From a virus: 64,000 nt of DNA. The position numbers were made by a program, and so were the translations under genes. The stretch lies in IMG/VR virus record IMGVR_UViG_3300048121_001678, positions 233,165 to 297,164 of that record. One strand, 5' to 3'. The notes beneath the pieces are model-generated. The model saw only the letters and a list, made by a program, of their open reading frames with translations. It made no database searches and was not told the origin of the DNA. Shown in pieces: positions 48,024 through 56,455 of the stretch (positions are counted from its first letter, which is position 1; the number at the start of each line of letters is the position of its first letter).

Positions 48024-48257
48024 ATGATGAGATATAAGAAATTAATAATTACACTACTGTTAATATCACTACTATCAGTTATTGACACGATTAAAGGTGC
48101 GGTGATTATGGAGTATGGATATAGTTATCAGTTTTGTTTTATTGAATTAGTTTCTTTACTAACCGGTATAATTTTATTATTGTATGTTTATAAAAATATA
48201 AGTAATAGTAAATGTACAACAATAATAAAAAAATCATCTGATGACGTTTCAAATTAA
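48024..48257 (+). CDS. Two-span small membrane protein
   Basis: 77 residues with two hydrophobic helices (LIITLLLISLLSVIDTI, FIELVSLLTGIILLLYVY). Starts one nt after the GAF-like gene and overlaps the next by 17 nt. Confidence 0.68.
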   Translation: MMRYKKLIITLLLISLLSVIDTIKGAVIMEYGYSYQFCFIELVSLLTGIILLLYVYKNISNSKCTTIIKKSSDDVSN

Positions 48258-48525
48258 CATAGAAGAAAAGAAAATATTATTTACCGAGCCGTTCACCAAA
48301 CATGATTTAGAGGAGGTACTTAACCTACTCAATATCGATGGTGTTGAAGATTGGAAAGTCGATGTGTCTGAAGACTACAAATCTAACCCGCAACCATACA
48401 TTCCACCGACAGATAATACAGGTACGGGATGGCAAAGTCCATATGTTATCACCTCAACAGGTTCAGAATCAATAAATTTTATAAATAATAGTTCCACTAA
48501 TGAATTGGAAACTATTTATAACTAA
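48241..48525 (+). CDS. Unknown small protein
   Basis: 94 residues: an alpha/beta N-terminus (FTKHDLEEVLNLLNIDGVE, DWKVDV), then a Pro/Ser/Thr-rich end. No family recognised. Confidence 0.65.
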   Translation: MTFQINIEEKKILFTEPFTKHDLEEVLNLLNIDGVEDWKVDVSEDYKSNPQPYIPPTDNTGTGWQSPYVITSTGSESINFINNSSTNELETIYN

Positions 48526-48536
48526 ACTTAAATATT

Positions 48537-49037
48537 ATGCTAAAGAAATTAATAAACTTTTTTAAAGAAATTTTCGGTAAAACTGAAAATAAAAATATTA
48601 ATAAACCGTATAAAAATGATTTTAATACTGAACCAAAAGTAGAGTCTTGGAAAGAAAAACAAGAAGAAAAATTAGAAGAACTAAAAGATATTTTAGAAAC
48701 ACCTAAACCATCTTCTACACCTAAACCATCTTCTACACCTAAACCATCTTCAACACCTGAGCCATCTTCAACACCTGAACCAGTTAGACGAGATGAAGGT
48801 ATGTTCGAAAGAGGTCTTTATGAGGAACTCATTAACTTTTTAATGGGTGCTGGATTCAACGAACATGAGGTTGGTCTATACATAAAAGAATTGGGAGAAG
48901 GATTATTTATTATCGATTTTATCGAAAAAACAATAACTAAGAAAATGGGTAACACATCTATTGATGGTAGAATATTAGAAGGACCTGAAGGTTTTGATAG
49001 AGTTGTTAGATTTTTAGAAAAACATAGGGGACTATAA
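48537..49037 (+). CDS. Unknown protein with PKPSST repeat linker
   Basis: 166 residues. A basic N-terminus, a linker of about five PKPSST-type hexapeptides encoded by an 18-bp DNA repeat, then a C-terminal alpha domain (LYEELINFLMGAGFNEHEVG). TATTTAT (48513-48519) lies 17 nt upstream with almost the same downstream sequence as that of the gene at 49950. Confidence 0.7.
   Translation: MLKKLINFFKEIFGKTENKNINKPYKNDFNTEPKVESWKEKQEEKLEELKDILETPKPSSTPKPSSTPKPSSTPEPSSTPEPVRRDEGMFERGLYEELINFLMGAGFNEHEVGLYIKELGEGLFIIDFIEKTITKKMGNTSIDGRILEGPEGFDRVVRFLEKHRGL
48699..48785 (+). repeat. 18-bp tandem repeat coding PKPSST
   Basis: ACACCTAAACCATCTTCT repeated nearly five times with minor changes; in frame, encoding a proline-rich linker. 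Confidence 0.88.
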
Positions 49038-49047
49038 CTATAAGTTA

Positions 49048-49893
49048 TTATTCAATATTTATAGGATAACTTAAACTAAGTCGGTAATTATTACCGACTT
49101 TTTTTATTGTCAAATTTTCTTTGAATGAATCCGAAAGTTTGTTTTCCAAATCAATAATGAACTCGGAATTTGGTTGGGTAATATCTATTGGGTATTCCTC
49201 TAATAGAATCGGTGACATAGTAAAAGACGATATTATTGTAACATCACCACCACTGGAGTTTGTCAAATCATAAAACTTAACACTAACATCTTCTTGGTTA
49301 TCATATAGTTTTTTAAGGTCATTAAAAAGATTCATATTAGTGAAAGTCCAGTAGTATCTCAAAGGCTCAACAACTTCATCATCTGTTTCAGTCCTACCAT
49401 CACCATCACACTCATGACACTCAATTTCAGATTCACCATCACACCACTCACAATATTTCAGTCCTGAAGAATTACAATTATCACAACCTTCTGTTTCACC
49501 ATCGTCACCTTCTACCTCACCTGTGCCGTCACAATAATCACATTCTATTTCACCATCGCCATCACATTCACCACATTCTTTCTGACCGTCACCGTAACAA
49601 TATTCACATTCAACGACATTATTAGTTATTTCGTTGATATCATCAATAACAACTAATTTAATTTTCTCCGATTTACGTTTCGACTCTTCCATTGAATACC
49701 CTTCAAATAAAAAGAAAATTACGTAACAAAGTTTCAGTACATCATAAGGACTTAAGTCCTTAATCAAAGACCTACTAGTTGGGTGTTCAACAACCTTACT
49801 AATAATAAATGAAACATGGGGAGAACGTCCAGTTTTAAGTTCTGTAAGATTAATTTCAACCCAAGATTTTAGTATATTAATTATTTTATCCAT
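49048..49893 (-). CDS. DnaJ-type cysteine-rich zinc protein
   Basis: 281 residues. Residues about 95-175 contain repeated C-x-x-C-x-G-x-G motifs (CGECDGDGEIECDYCDGTG, CHECDGDG) like the zinc domain of DnaJ, without a J domain. Flanking regions are acidic and unrecognised. Could bind unfolded proteins or be a structural zinc protein. TATTTAT on the coding strand at 49919-49913, 20 nt upstream. Confidence 0.83.
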   Translation of the reverse strand: MDKIINILKSWVEINLTELKTGRSPHVSFIISKVVEHPTSRSLIKDLSPYDVLKLCYVIFFLFEGYSMEESKRKSEKIKLVVIDDINEITNNVVECEYCYGDGQKECGECDGDGEIECDYCDGTGEVEGDDGETEGCDNCNSSGLKYCEWCDGESEIECHECDGDGRTETDDEVVEPLRYYWTFTNMNLFNDLKKLYDNQEDVSVKFYDLTNSSGGDVTIISSFTMSPILLEEYPIDITQPNSEFIIDLENKLSDSFKENLTIKKVGNNYRLSLSYPINIE

Positions 49894-49949
49894 TAAAATT
49901 ATATTTGTTATTATAAATATACGAATATTTATAACTAAACAGTATAGTC

Positions 49950-50549
49950 ATGTCAGAATTAAAAAGAATAAAAGAAATAATGAACATACAAGAAGATATG
50001 AAAGTTAGGACTGCACCAATACCAACTAAAGGGTTAGTAAAGGTTATAGAATTTGTATTAAACCAATATGAAATAGATGTTAATTTTTCAACAATAGAGC
50101 CAGATGTTAATATTATAGACACCATACTAAGTAATTTAAAATTAATAGGTTCTAAAAACCTTGGTTGGGAAAGCGCTGACTATATTTATGCTTTTATAAA
50201 AGAGAATGGCTCTCTTTTAAATGACTTGAACTTTAATCATGAAGATTATATGATACCACAAAAAAAAATGTTTAAATGGTCCGGAATTGAGGAGTATACC
50301 GCTTATCATCAAGATACATGGACAGGTAAAGAAGAGGGGTATTCTAAAGATTTTTTAGAATATAGTTTTGACAGTGGTGAATTTGACATCACTGTGGGTA
50401 GTGTAGAGACTGAAGACATGTTAGACACATTCGATACTCGTACTTTTTTAGATAGTATCGAAGAAGTCCCGATGAATGAACGGATTAATAGTGGAAATGC
50501 ATCAATTATCGAAGAATTAAAGAAAATTAACTCAATAATCTTACTTTAA
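49950..50549 (+). CDS. Unknown protein with class B leader
   Basis: 199 residues. MSELKRIKEIMNIQED matches the R-I-K-E-I-M-G leaders. The rest is acidic and unrecognised (WSGIEEYTAYHQDTWTGKEE). TATTTAT (49926-49932) lies 17 nt before the start. Terminator follows. Confidence 0.72.
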   Translation: MSELKRIKEIMNIQEDMKVRTAPIPTKGLVKVIEFVLNQYEIDVNFSTIEPDVNIIDTILSNLKLIGSKNLGWESADYIYAFIKENGSLLNDLNFNHEDYMIPQKKMFKWSGIEEYTAYHQDTWTGKEEGYSKDFLEYSFDSGEFDITVGSVETEDMLDTFDTRTFLDSIEEVPMNERINSGNASIIEELKKINSIILL

Positions 50550-50558
50550 ATTAAAATA

Positions 50559-50591
50559 AAAGGGAGATGGTAGCGAACCCCTCCCTTTTTT
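50559..50591 (+). terminator. Intrinsic terminator
   Basis: AAAGGGAG / CTCCCTTT stem with a 14-nt loop and T6. Confidence 0.82.
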
Positions 50592-50637
50592 CGTTACCAT
50601 AACTGATAACGGTCCTAAATCCCCTAAAAAGGGGTCG

Positions 50638-50721
50638 TTATTTCATTTGACACACACAATTGGTGCATTGACACCCCTCAGTGAGACAATTTTGATTACA
50701 TGTACAATTTTCGCAAGCCAT
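50638..50721 (-). CDS. Metallothionein-like micropeptide
   Basis: 27 residues with eight Cys in C-x-x-C-x-C, C, C-x-C-x-x-C-x-C spacing (MACENCTCNQ...CQCTNCVCQMK). Cys makes up 30 percent of the peptide. Predicted to bind zinc, copper or another soft metal. No homologue confirmed. Confidence 0.65.
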   Translation of the reverse strand: MACENCTCNQNCLTEGCQCTNCVCQMK

Positions 50722-50773
50722 AGTCTTGTTTTTTATATAAATATCATCTATTTTATAATAAAATCACTTAAAA

Positions 50774-50893
50774 ATGGAGTATAATGTTAATATCTGCCCA
50801 CTTTGTGGTGAAAATACTGAAAGAATACCCGAAGATTACATGGTCGGAAATGTTCATTTGACCTGTTTTCTAAAAAAAGAGGAAATTTCTTAA
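50774..50893 (+). CDS. Tiny zinc-knuckle peptide
   Basis: 39 residues: NICPLCGENTERIPED, then HLTCFLKK. C-x-x-C...H-x-x-C suggests one zinc site. Confidence 0.58.
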   Translation: MEYNVNICPLCGENTERIPEDYMVGNVHLTCFLKKEEIS

Positions 50894-50896
50894 ATT

Positions 50897-51127
50897 TTAC
50901 TTCAAAAAATCACTAATTTGTTCTTTTGAAGGGTAACCTATCTCTTTATCACATTCTTTACAATAAACTTTCATTGTATTTGTTCCATTTTCGAACTTAA
51001 CTTTAGTTTCATTATGTTTACAGGTGTCCTGTAGTGTCTCTTTTTCTTTACTTAAAATCTTTATTTGAGTATCAAGAGACTGAATTTTTTGTATTTTATC
51101 TTTTTCCATGACTTTTATTTTAGTCAT
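50897..51127 (-). CDS. Small coiled-coil/zinc protein
   Basis: 76 residues: N-terminal coiled coil (KIQKIQSLDTQIKILSKEKE), then C-K-H and VYCKECDKEIGYPS, a four-ligand zinc motif. Met7 is an alternative start. Confidence 0.68.
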   Translation of the reverse strand: MTKIKVMEKDKIQKIQSLDTQIKILSKEKETLQDTCKHNETKVKFENGTNTMKVYCKECDKEIGYPSKEQISDFLK

Positions 51128-51204
51128 TTATTCGTATAAACGAATAAATGGATATTTCATAAGAAATACCCATTTATATAATAAATTATCATATATAAAT
51201 ATCA

Positions 51205-51804
51205 CTATTCGACCTTAGAATACTCTAACCATGTTGTTAAGATGTACTTATCGTCTGAAATTGGAGTGTGTCCATTATGTACAAAAGGGAAGGTTGCTGG
51301 ATGGCAAATAACACGTCCTTTCTTAGGTTTTATTTTAACATTATCATACATTAATTCAGTCTCACCCCCTTCGTCAACATCATTTAAATATAGAATGAAC
51401 ACAAATAGTCTTGGTGTCGTTCCATAACTATCAGTTTCAAAATGATATGCATTATAGTGACCTGTTTTTTTATCATATTTTTGTAATTGACAGGTAGTGT
51501 ACTCTGTATCTTGAGTGAACACTTGATTAATTGGTGTAAATTTATTTTGAAACGGTAGGGAAAGTAATAATTCCTCAACGACAGTATTAAAACCATCGAA
51601 TACCTGATAACCATACTCCTCCATTAGATGTTCATGGTAAAATAAATTAAGGTCAGTTGTTTTTTTAATATCATTATTTAAACCACTACCACTATGTCCA
51701 TCATAAGAATACTGTGGGTATCTATCAAACAACGAAATTAATTCATCACAAAACTCATCTGTGAAAACATGGTCTTTAATAATAACAAAATCGGATAAGT
51801 TCAT
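51205..51804 (-). CDS. Prolyl-4-hydroxylase-like 2OG/Fe(II) oxygenase
   Basis: 199 residues. YNAYHFETDSYG (H-x-E instead of H-x-D), RLFVFILYLNDVDEGGETEL, GRVICHPATFPFVHNGHTPIS (distal His) and KYILTTWLEY are the P4H pattern, with the 2OG-binding Lys in DDKYIL. Substrate unknown; phage relatives are common in large aquatic phages. Confidence 0.88.
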   Translation of the reverse strand: MNLSDFVIIKDHVFTDEFCDELISLFDRYPQYSYDGHSGSGLNNDIKKTTDLNLFYHEHLMEEYGYQVFDGFNTVVEELLLSLPFQNKFTPINQVFTQDTEYTTCQLQKYDKKTGHYNAYHFETDSYGTTPRLFVFILYLNDVDEGGETELMYDNVKIKPKKGRVICHPATFPFVHNGHTPISDDKYILTTWLEYSKVE

Positions 51805-51965
51805 ATTTTTAAAAAATTTTTATATTACTAATAATATAATAATGGTTTAAGTAAAATATAGTGTATTATGATTTTAAAAAAATCAATTCTAACGAGCTCA
51901 ATTTACTTAGTGTAGTACTACTGAGTAAAATGGTTGATAGTGTAATAGAAGACTTCTAAATGTGT
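51805..51965. other. AT-rich intergenic stretch with imperfect palindrome
   Basis: 161 nt without a gene. TTACTTAGT (51903) and ACTGAGTAA face each other across a short spacer, an imperfect inverted repeat that could be an operator. Nothing else seen. Confidence 0.35.
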
Positions 51966-52373
51966 TTAGAACATACCTAAAGTGGTGATAGGTTTGTTAG
52001 TTTTAAATATATTGATGATTCTTTCATCAATTTCACTTTTTTCTTTTTTTCTATTAGTAAGTACTAAGGAGATATCAGATTTATGATTATTAATTGAATT
52101 TTTAGGTAATCCAGTATAGGACTCGGCCTCACCACCTAAAAGTAGATTTGTAATTTCTGAACCTCTTACCCCACCTGTTTTTTCATAAAACTCTAATGGT
52201 GACATTCCTTTGATAGTGTCAAAATTAGTTATTACTCTAATTTTACCTTTCGCTAACCCATCTACGATTTCAAGACGGTCTACAATTATACCATCCATCC
52301 ACTCATACTTAGGAACAATAACTGAATTATAGTATATGGTTAATAAATCTTTGTACGATGGTTTCATAATCAT
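51966..52373 (-). CDS. Unknown protein
   Basis: 135 residues, alpha/beta (YNSVIVPKYEWMDGIIVDRL, FYEKTGGVRGSEITNLLLGG). Start ambiguous between Met1 and Met3, since a TATTTAT element overlaps Met1. Six nt after the gene at 52379. Confidence 0.65.
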   Translation of the reverse strand: MIMKPSYKDLLTIYYNSVIVPKYEWMDGIIVDRLEIVDGLAKGKIRVITNFDTIKGMSPLEFYEKTGGVRGSEITNLLLGGEAESYTGLPKNSINNHKSDISLVLTNRKKEKSEIDERIINIFKTNKPITTLGMF

Positions 52374-52378
52374 AAATA

Positions 52379-53002
52379 TTAGTTATGTCCCTTTTGTTCA
52401 ACCTGAGTTTGCCAAGGTTTAAAGTCTTTTCGTTTTGTTTTTGGAATAAATAATGGGTGTCCCTCTAATGTCTGATGTTCTATTTCTACCCAATTATTCA
52501 TTAAAGGTCTCTGACATTTTTCCCATAACTCGTATGTCTGTTCTTCCATTTCCCATTTTAGTAGGTGGTTGTAGTCAGGGAAATCATCAGGTATTACCTG
52601 TCCTCTAGTTTTCGATTCATATTTATGTGTTTGGAATCTTATAAATGGATTACGTACCCAATACTGTTTTAACGAAACCATATCTTTATAAACAAATACT
52701 ATTAACGCATCTTTTAGTTCCTCATCTTTTAATCTATGTAAATGTGCTGCCTGTGATGGACTAAAAAGGACCCAACCGTCAGGATGTTGAGTATTTATTT
52801 CATATAGTCTTTTCTTCAATCCTTCATTATCACACCAGTAATCTTCGGTGTCCCATGGGTTTTCACATCGTATATATGGTAGATTAGTATCGTGTGCAAT
52901 TATTTTTGCGGTGATTTTATTACCAGCACCGTGAGCACCTGTGACAACAATTTTCTTAAATTGTTTTATATATTCAATATTATCAAAAAAGTTTTTACTC
53001 AT
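52379..53002 (-). CDS. P-loop protein, kinase or sulfotransferase-like
   Basis: 207 residues. KIVVTGAHGAGNKITAKII is a P-loop variant (G-A-H-G-A-G-N-K), with VLFSPSQAAHLHRL and LIVFVYKDMVSLKQY, resembling small phage nucleotide kinases and sulfotransferase-like proteins. The Trp-rich second half (WEMEEQTYELWEKC) is unassigned. Confidence 0.68.
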   Translation of the reverse strand: MSKNFFDNIEYIKQFKKIVVTGAHGAGNKITAKIIAHDTNLPYIRCENPWDTEDYWCDNEGLKKRLYEINTQHPDGWVLFSPSQAAHLHRLKDEELKDALIVFVYKDMVSLKQYWVRNPFIRFQTHKYESKTRGQVIPDDFPDYNHLLKWEMEEQTYELWEKCQRPLMNNWVEIEHQTLEGHPLFIPKTKRKDFKPWQTQVEQKGHN

Positions 53003-53043
53003 AGATTTAATATAGTTAATAATTATCTTACGGTAAATAAAAA

Positions 53044-53068
53044 AACCCCACCTATTTAGGGTGAGGTT
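53044..53068 (-). terminator. Terminator for the gene at 53090
   Basis: AACCCCACC / GGTGAGGTT stem (one mismatch); minus-strand T-run follows. Confidence 0.75.
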
Positions 53069-53089
53069 TAGTTGTTTTTAATTATTATG

Positions 53090-53479
53090 TTATTTCTTAG
53101 TTAGTGTTAAATCAACTAAAGGACTTTTAGTCTCTATTTTATTTTTATTATTTTTTATAGAATTGATGATATAGGTTAATTTTTTATAGGGTAATTCAAA
53201 GGTTTTACCTGTATTATCTGTAATGTAATATTTCCCATCCTTTTTATTTTTATAAATATATTTAACTCCCACAGGTCCATCATAAAGCGCGGTGTCAACC
53301 GTAACTGAATATTTATTTGTTATATTTTTATACTTAGTAAGGATTGGACCACCATGTTTAGAGTTAGCTGGTGATAGAGTCACACCATGTAATGTTATCG
53401 TTTCATTAAGGTTTTCGGTAACGATTCTTTTGATAAGGCTTTTTAATTCCGATTCAGTTAACTTAATAATTTTTTTCAT
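53090..53479 (-). CDS. Unknown small protein with class A leader
   Basis: 129 residues from Met at 53479 (an ATG two codons upstream also exists). The first 22 residues MKKIIKLTES...RIVTE align without gaps to the leaders at 142 and 57115. The mature part is a small beta-rich protein. TATTTAT on the coding strand at 53504-53498. Confidence 0.75.
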   Translation of the reverse strand: MKKIIKLTESELKSLIKRIVTENLNETITLHGVTLSPANSKHGGPILTKYKNITNKYSVTVDTALYDGPVGVKYIYKNKKDGKYYITDNTGKTFELPYKKLTYIINSIKNNKNKIETKSPLVDLTLTKK

Positions 53480-53517
53480 AGTCACATGTTTTTATTAATA
53501 AATATATCAGTATTAAA

Positions 53518-53542
53518 AACCCCCACATTTCTGTGAGGGTTT
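53518..53542 (-). terminator. Terminator for the gene at 53553
   Basis: AACCC-CACA / TGTG-A-GGGTT stem; minus-strand T-run follows. Confidence 0.72.
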
Positions 53543-53552
53543 AAATACAATT

Positions 53553-53789
53553 CTACTCAACTTCTTTTTTCTTTGAGAAAATCTTAGTAATCCCATCAAT
53601 ACCAAAAGAACCTAAAGTGATAATTACAAATGAATTATATATAAATTCTTGTACTGGTAGGTCCTTACCTAAGAATCCAGTGATAATGTCTGCCGTGGCG
53701 AATAGTGCCATAATTGCAAATGAAGCAAATCCAACAACGTTTTTTTCGTTGATATCATTACTTTCTTTAAAAATGTCTTTGAATGCCAT
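53553..53789 (-). CDS. Two-span membrane protein, candidate holin
   Basis: 78 residues: a charged start, two hydrophobic helices (VVGFASFAIMALFATADIIT and FIYNSFVIITLGSFGI) and a KKK end. Size and layout suit a class II holin partnering the endolysin at 4134, but this is not diagnostic. TATTTAT elements at 53825-53819 and 53797-53791 on the coding strand. Confidence 0.68.
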   Translation of the reverse strand: MAFKDIFKESNDINEKNVVGFASFAIMALFATADIITGFLGKDLPVQEFIYNSFVIITLGSFGIDGITKIFSKKKEVE

Positions 53790-53812
53790 GATAAATAATT
53801 TTTATAGTTTAG

Positions 53813-54352
53813 TTAACTATAAATATTCTCTAATGTTTGAATGTCTTCAGGAGATAAAGATTCCCACCATTCATCATTATCTATATGGGCTAAGTGGTAA
53901 CCTTCACGGGAATCTATCTTTCCACTTTGGTACTTTGGATAAGTGTATCCTGTATCTACTTCCAACATTGCACCCACACTTGAAAGTTCGATATAATTGG
54001 TTGGGTGTTTAAGTGGGGCATCATCACTGGTACCTGATATCCATGTTGGTGGCCAACTCTCTTGTATTAATTTAATACTCGCATGGTTGATACCTATGTA
54101 TCTTAATAGGTATTCCAAATTAAACATCAAATCTTGAATGGAAGCAAATCGACCATATTTCATATTGGGTTCCATTGATACTCCAAATATGGTGGGTATG
54201 GGTTTGTCGGTCGTAACCCTTATGGTGTAAAAATCTTCATTTTGAACTTCCACACCTAACACAGTAAAGTGAAGGTCAAGACCATAATAGTCCATAGCTA
54301 ATTTCTTACCTAAACTATTTAAAACCTTTTCTATCGCTTCTTCATTAACCAT
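53813..54352 (-). CDS. Unknown protein
   Basis: 179 residues, beta-rich with MEPNMKYGRFASIQDLMFNL. Begins 13 nt after the stop of the gene at 54366, in the same operon. No family recognised. Confidence 0.68.
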   Translation of the reverse strand: MVNEEAIEKVLNSLGKKLAMDYYGLDLHFTVLGVEVQNEDFYTIRVTTDKPIPTIFGVSMEPNMKYGRFASIQDLMFNLEYLLRYIGINHASIKLIQESWPPTWISGTSDDAPLKHPTNYIELSSVGAMLEVDTGYTYPKYQSGKIDSREGYHLAHIDNDEWWESLSPEDIQTLENIYS

Positions 54353-54365
54353 ATATGGTAAGTTT

Positions 54366-55517
54366 TTAACCTTTACGTGTATCCCTAATTGGTTTATCGT
54401 AATGAATTACCTTTTTACCACCACTACTATAATCCACTTTATAGTTTTTGTTATGGAATACTATAATATCTTTACCGTTTGAATAAAGAATATAATTTAG
54501 GCCTGACGATACTTTATTTTTGTACCAATCTTTCATTCCATATGTGGAAACACTAAATGTACCGTTATCTAGTTCTTCTATTTTACTTAATGGTTTTATT
54601 TGGTAACCCTTACCTTTAATAGAAACATCTATAGAGTCAATACGGTCTCTAATTGAACCTAAACAATATTGAATAATATCTTCATCCTTTAATGAGGGAC
54701 TTAATTCCTTAATCCTATCAATAACTTTTGATTCTGTTTCCCACCCACTTTCGAATGACCTTCGGTTTCTTTTAACTAATGATTGTAGTAATTCACTATC
54801 CTTACCAAATAGCTCGTATCTATTATCGGTCAACCACTGTTTAAAACCACTTAGTGTGTTTGTCTCGTTTTCATCCTTATACTTATCTACTAATATTCTT
54901 ATAACACCTGGATTGGTATCAAAAAAGTTTAGTATTGACCATCTTTCACCTTCAATGGCTGGAAATATATCAATGACACCATCTAAGGTTTCACAACCTG
55001 GCTCCGAAATCCTTCCCCAATTATTGGGGTAAACGTCTTTTAATGTGTCCAGTATATGTTGAGGTATTCCTGATTTTTTTGTTTTTAATAAATTAACCGA
55101 TAAATCATTATCTACGGAACTTAAAGATGAAGACCCATCACTTGTTTTCATTAACGGTAATAACTTATCATAATATAGATTACTTAGTTTATTACCAAAA
55201 ACATAAGGAGTTTTACCGTCATAACGGATAACACTTGAATCAAATTCAAACTCACCATTTTTACCAATAAATAAAACTGTTCTCTCACCATCTTCAGGAT
55301 GTTCATATTCACTTTTACCGAAATCAGTACCGTTAAAAAATACAACACCAATATTATTGGGGTTTCCCTTTTTAGGTAGAACACCTAAACTAGTGTAATT
55401 ATATTCAGGATAATATTCGTCAAAGTCACTAACCTTATTAACTTCAGACATTAAACGGTTCTCTAATCTTTTATTAGATTCTTGTATATGTCTAATCTTA
55501 CTATAACTTCGATTCAT
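54366..55517 (-). CDS. Unknown protein, possibly nuclease-like C-terminus
   Basis: 383 residues. The N-terminus (HIQESNKRLENRLMSEVN) resembles the leader group. The C-terminal 120 residues (ESKVIDRIKELSPSL, DIIQYCLGSIRDRID, IKGKGYQIKPL, YILYSNGKDIIVFHNKN) have the E...D...K layout of restriction-endonuclease-like folds, a weak resemblance only. TATTTAT on the coding strand 20 nt upstream (55543-55537). Confidence 0.7.
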   Translation of the reverse strand: MNRSYSKIRHIQESNKRLENRLMSEVNKVSDFDEYYPEYNYTSLGVLPKKGNPNNIGVVFFNGTDFGKSEYEHPEDGERTVLFIGKNGEFEFDSSVIRYDGKTPYVFGNKLSNLYYDKLLPLMKTSDGSSSLSSVDNDLSVNLLKTKKSGIPQHILDTLKDVYPNNWGRISEPGCETLDGVIDIFPAIEGERWSILNFFDTNPGVIRILVDKYKDENETNTLSGFKQWLTDNRYELFGKDSELLQSLVKRNRRSFESGWETESKVIDRIKELSPSLKDEDIIQYCLGSIRDRIDSIDVSIKGKGYQIKPLSKIEELDNGTFSVSTYGMKDWYKNKVSSGLNYILYSNGKDIIVFHNKNYKVDYSSGGKKVIHYDKPIRDTRKG

Positions 55518-55570
55518 ATTATTATTACTTTCATTTATAAATATAACTATTTACTCATTTAATTAAATAA

Positions 55571-55597
55571 AAAACCCCCACCTAATGGTGAGGGTTT
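55571..55597 (-). terminator. Terminator for the gene at 55617
   Basis: AAACCC-CACC / GGTG-A-GGGTTT stem with T-run on the minus strand. Confidence 0.78.
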
Positions 55598-55616
55598 ATA
55601 TAATATTGATTTTTTA

Positions 55617-56087
55617 TTATCCTTGAGATTTGACTCTACTATCGTTATCGACATAACGACCAATCTCAGCCATCATCATATCAAAGAAGGCCTCATGATT
55701 TCTTTTATCTTTATTGAGTCTAAACATTAATTCTATACCGTTATCATCTAAACACTCTCCAATTTGTTTAACTAACTCACGTATATCATTATCATTTAAT
55801 GGTCCAAGTTTAATACCCTTTCTTGATGGTAATGTTTCAGCATTTTGTTCATCCAATTCTTCTTCTTTCATGGAACCACATTGTTCAACACATTCACCTT
55901 CTTTCAACATACCACCACATTGTTCACATGTTTCTTCTGATGCTTCGCTGATGAATGGTTTTGCGTCACCCGATTTTGTTTCCACCAATTTTTTGAAGTT
56001 ATCAATGGCTAATTTCATTCCACCTTCGTGTTGCTCACGAATTCTATTTTTTTCTTCTTCAGATATATTATTTAATAAATGTTTCAT
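55617..56087 (-). CDS. Unknown protein with class C leader and Cys knuckle
   Basis: 156 residues. The leader ISEEEKNRIREQHEGG and the motif C-E-Q-C-G-G-M-L-K-E-G-E-C-V-E-Q-C-G link it to the gene at 13242. The C-terminus (DIRELVKQIGECLDDNGIE) is helical. Zinc binding likely. TATTTAT on the coding strand at 56108-56102, 15 nt upstream. Confidence 0.78.
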   Translation of the reverse strand: MKHLLNNISEEEKNRIREQHEGGMKLAIDNFKKLVETKSGDAKPFISEASEETCEQCGGMLKEGECVEQCGSMKEEELDEQNAETLPSRKGIKLGPLNDNDIRELVKQIGECLDDNGIELMFRLNKDKRNHEAFFDMMMAEIGRYVDNDSRVKSQG

Positions 56088-56148
56088 AATAATGTTTTAT
56101 TATAAATACCAAAAAAAACAAAAAAGTGAAAAATACGTCATAGGTATT

Positions 56149-56385
56149 TTAAAAATATCTTTGGTTTTTGGATTTGAATCTCATTGATTCTGATTTGACG
56201 GAATGTTTTGTTTTACGACCTTTGACTCTTTTCCTCCACATTTTGAATGAATTGGGTGAAAGGTTTTCTCTCATGATTTTACGGACATCATTTTCTTTGA
56301 GTCCGAATTGGGCTTCGATGGCGTCGAAAGGTGTTCGGTCTTCCCAGGCCATCTCAATAATTCTATCTAAAGTTTTTAAGTCCAT
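56149..56385 (-). CDS. TIGR03643-like small protein
   Basis: 78 residues: LDRIIEMAWEDRTPFDAIEA, then FGLKENDVRKIMR and FKMWRKRVKGRKTKH, a close match to the TIGR03643 family of Bacteroidota and proteobacteria, helix-turn-helix-like, function unknown. Likely host-derived. Confidence 0.88.
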   Translation of the reverse strand: MDLKTLDRIIEMAWEDRTPFDAIEAQFGLKENDVRKIMRENLSPNSFKMWRKRVKGRKTKHSVKSESMRFKSKNQRYF

Positions 56386-56407
56386 TTACTCATTTAATTA
56401 AATAAAA

Positions 56408-56431
56408 AACCCCTCCACAATGGAAGGGGTT
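56408..56431 (-). terminator. Terminator for the gene at 56456
   Basis: CCCCTCCA / TGGAAGGGG stem; minus-strand T-run follows. Confidence 0.78.
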
Positions 56432-56455
56432 CAACTTCAAAATTTATTAGTATAA

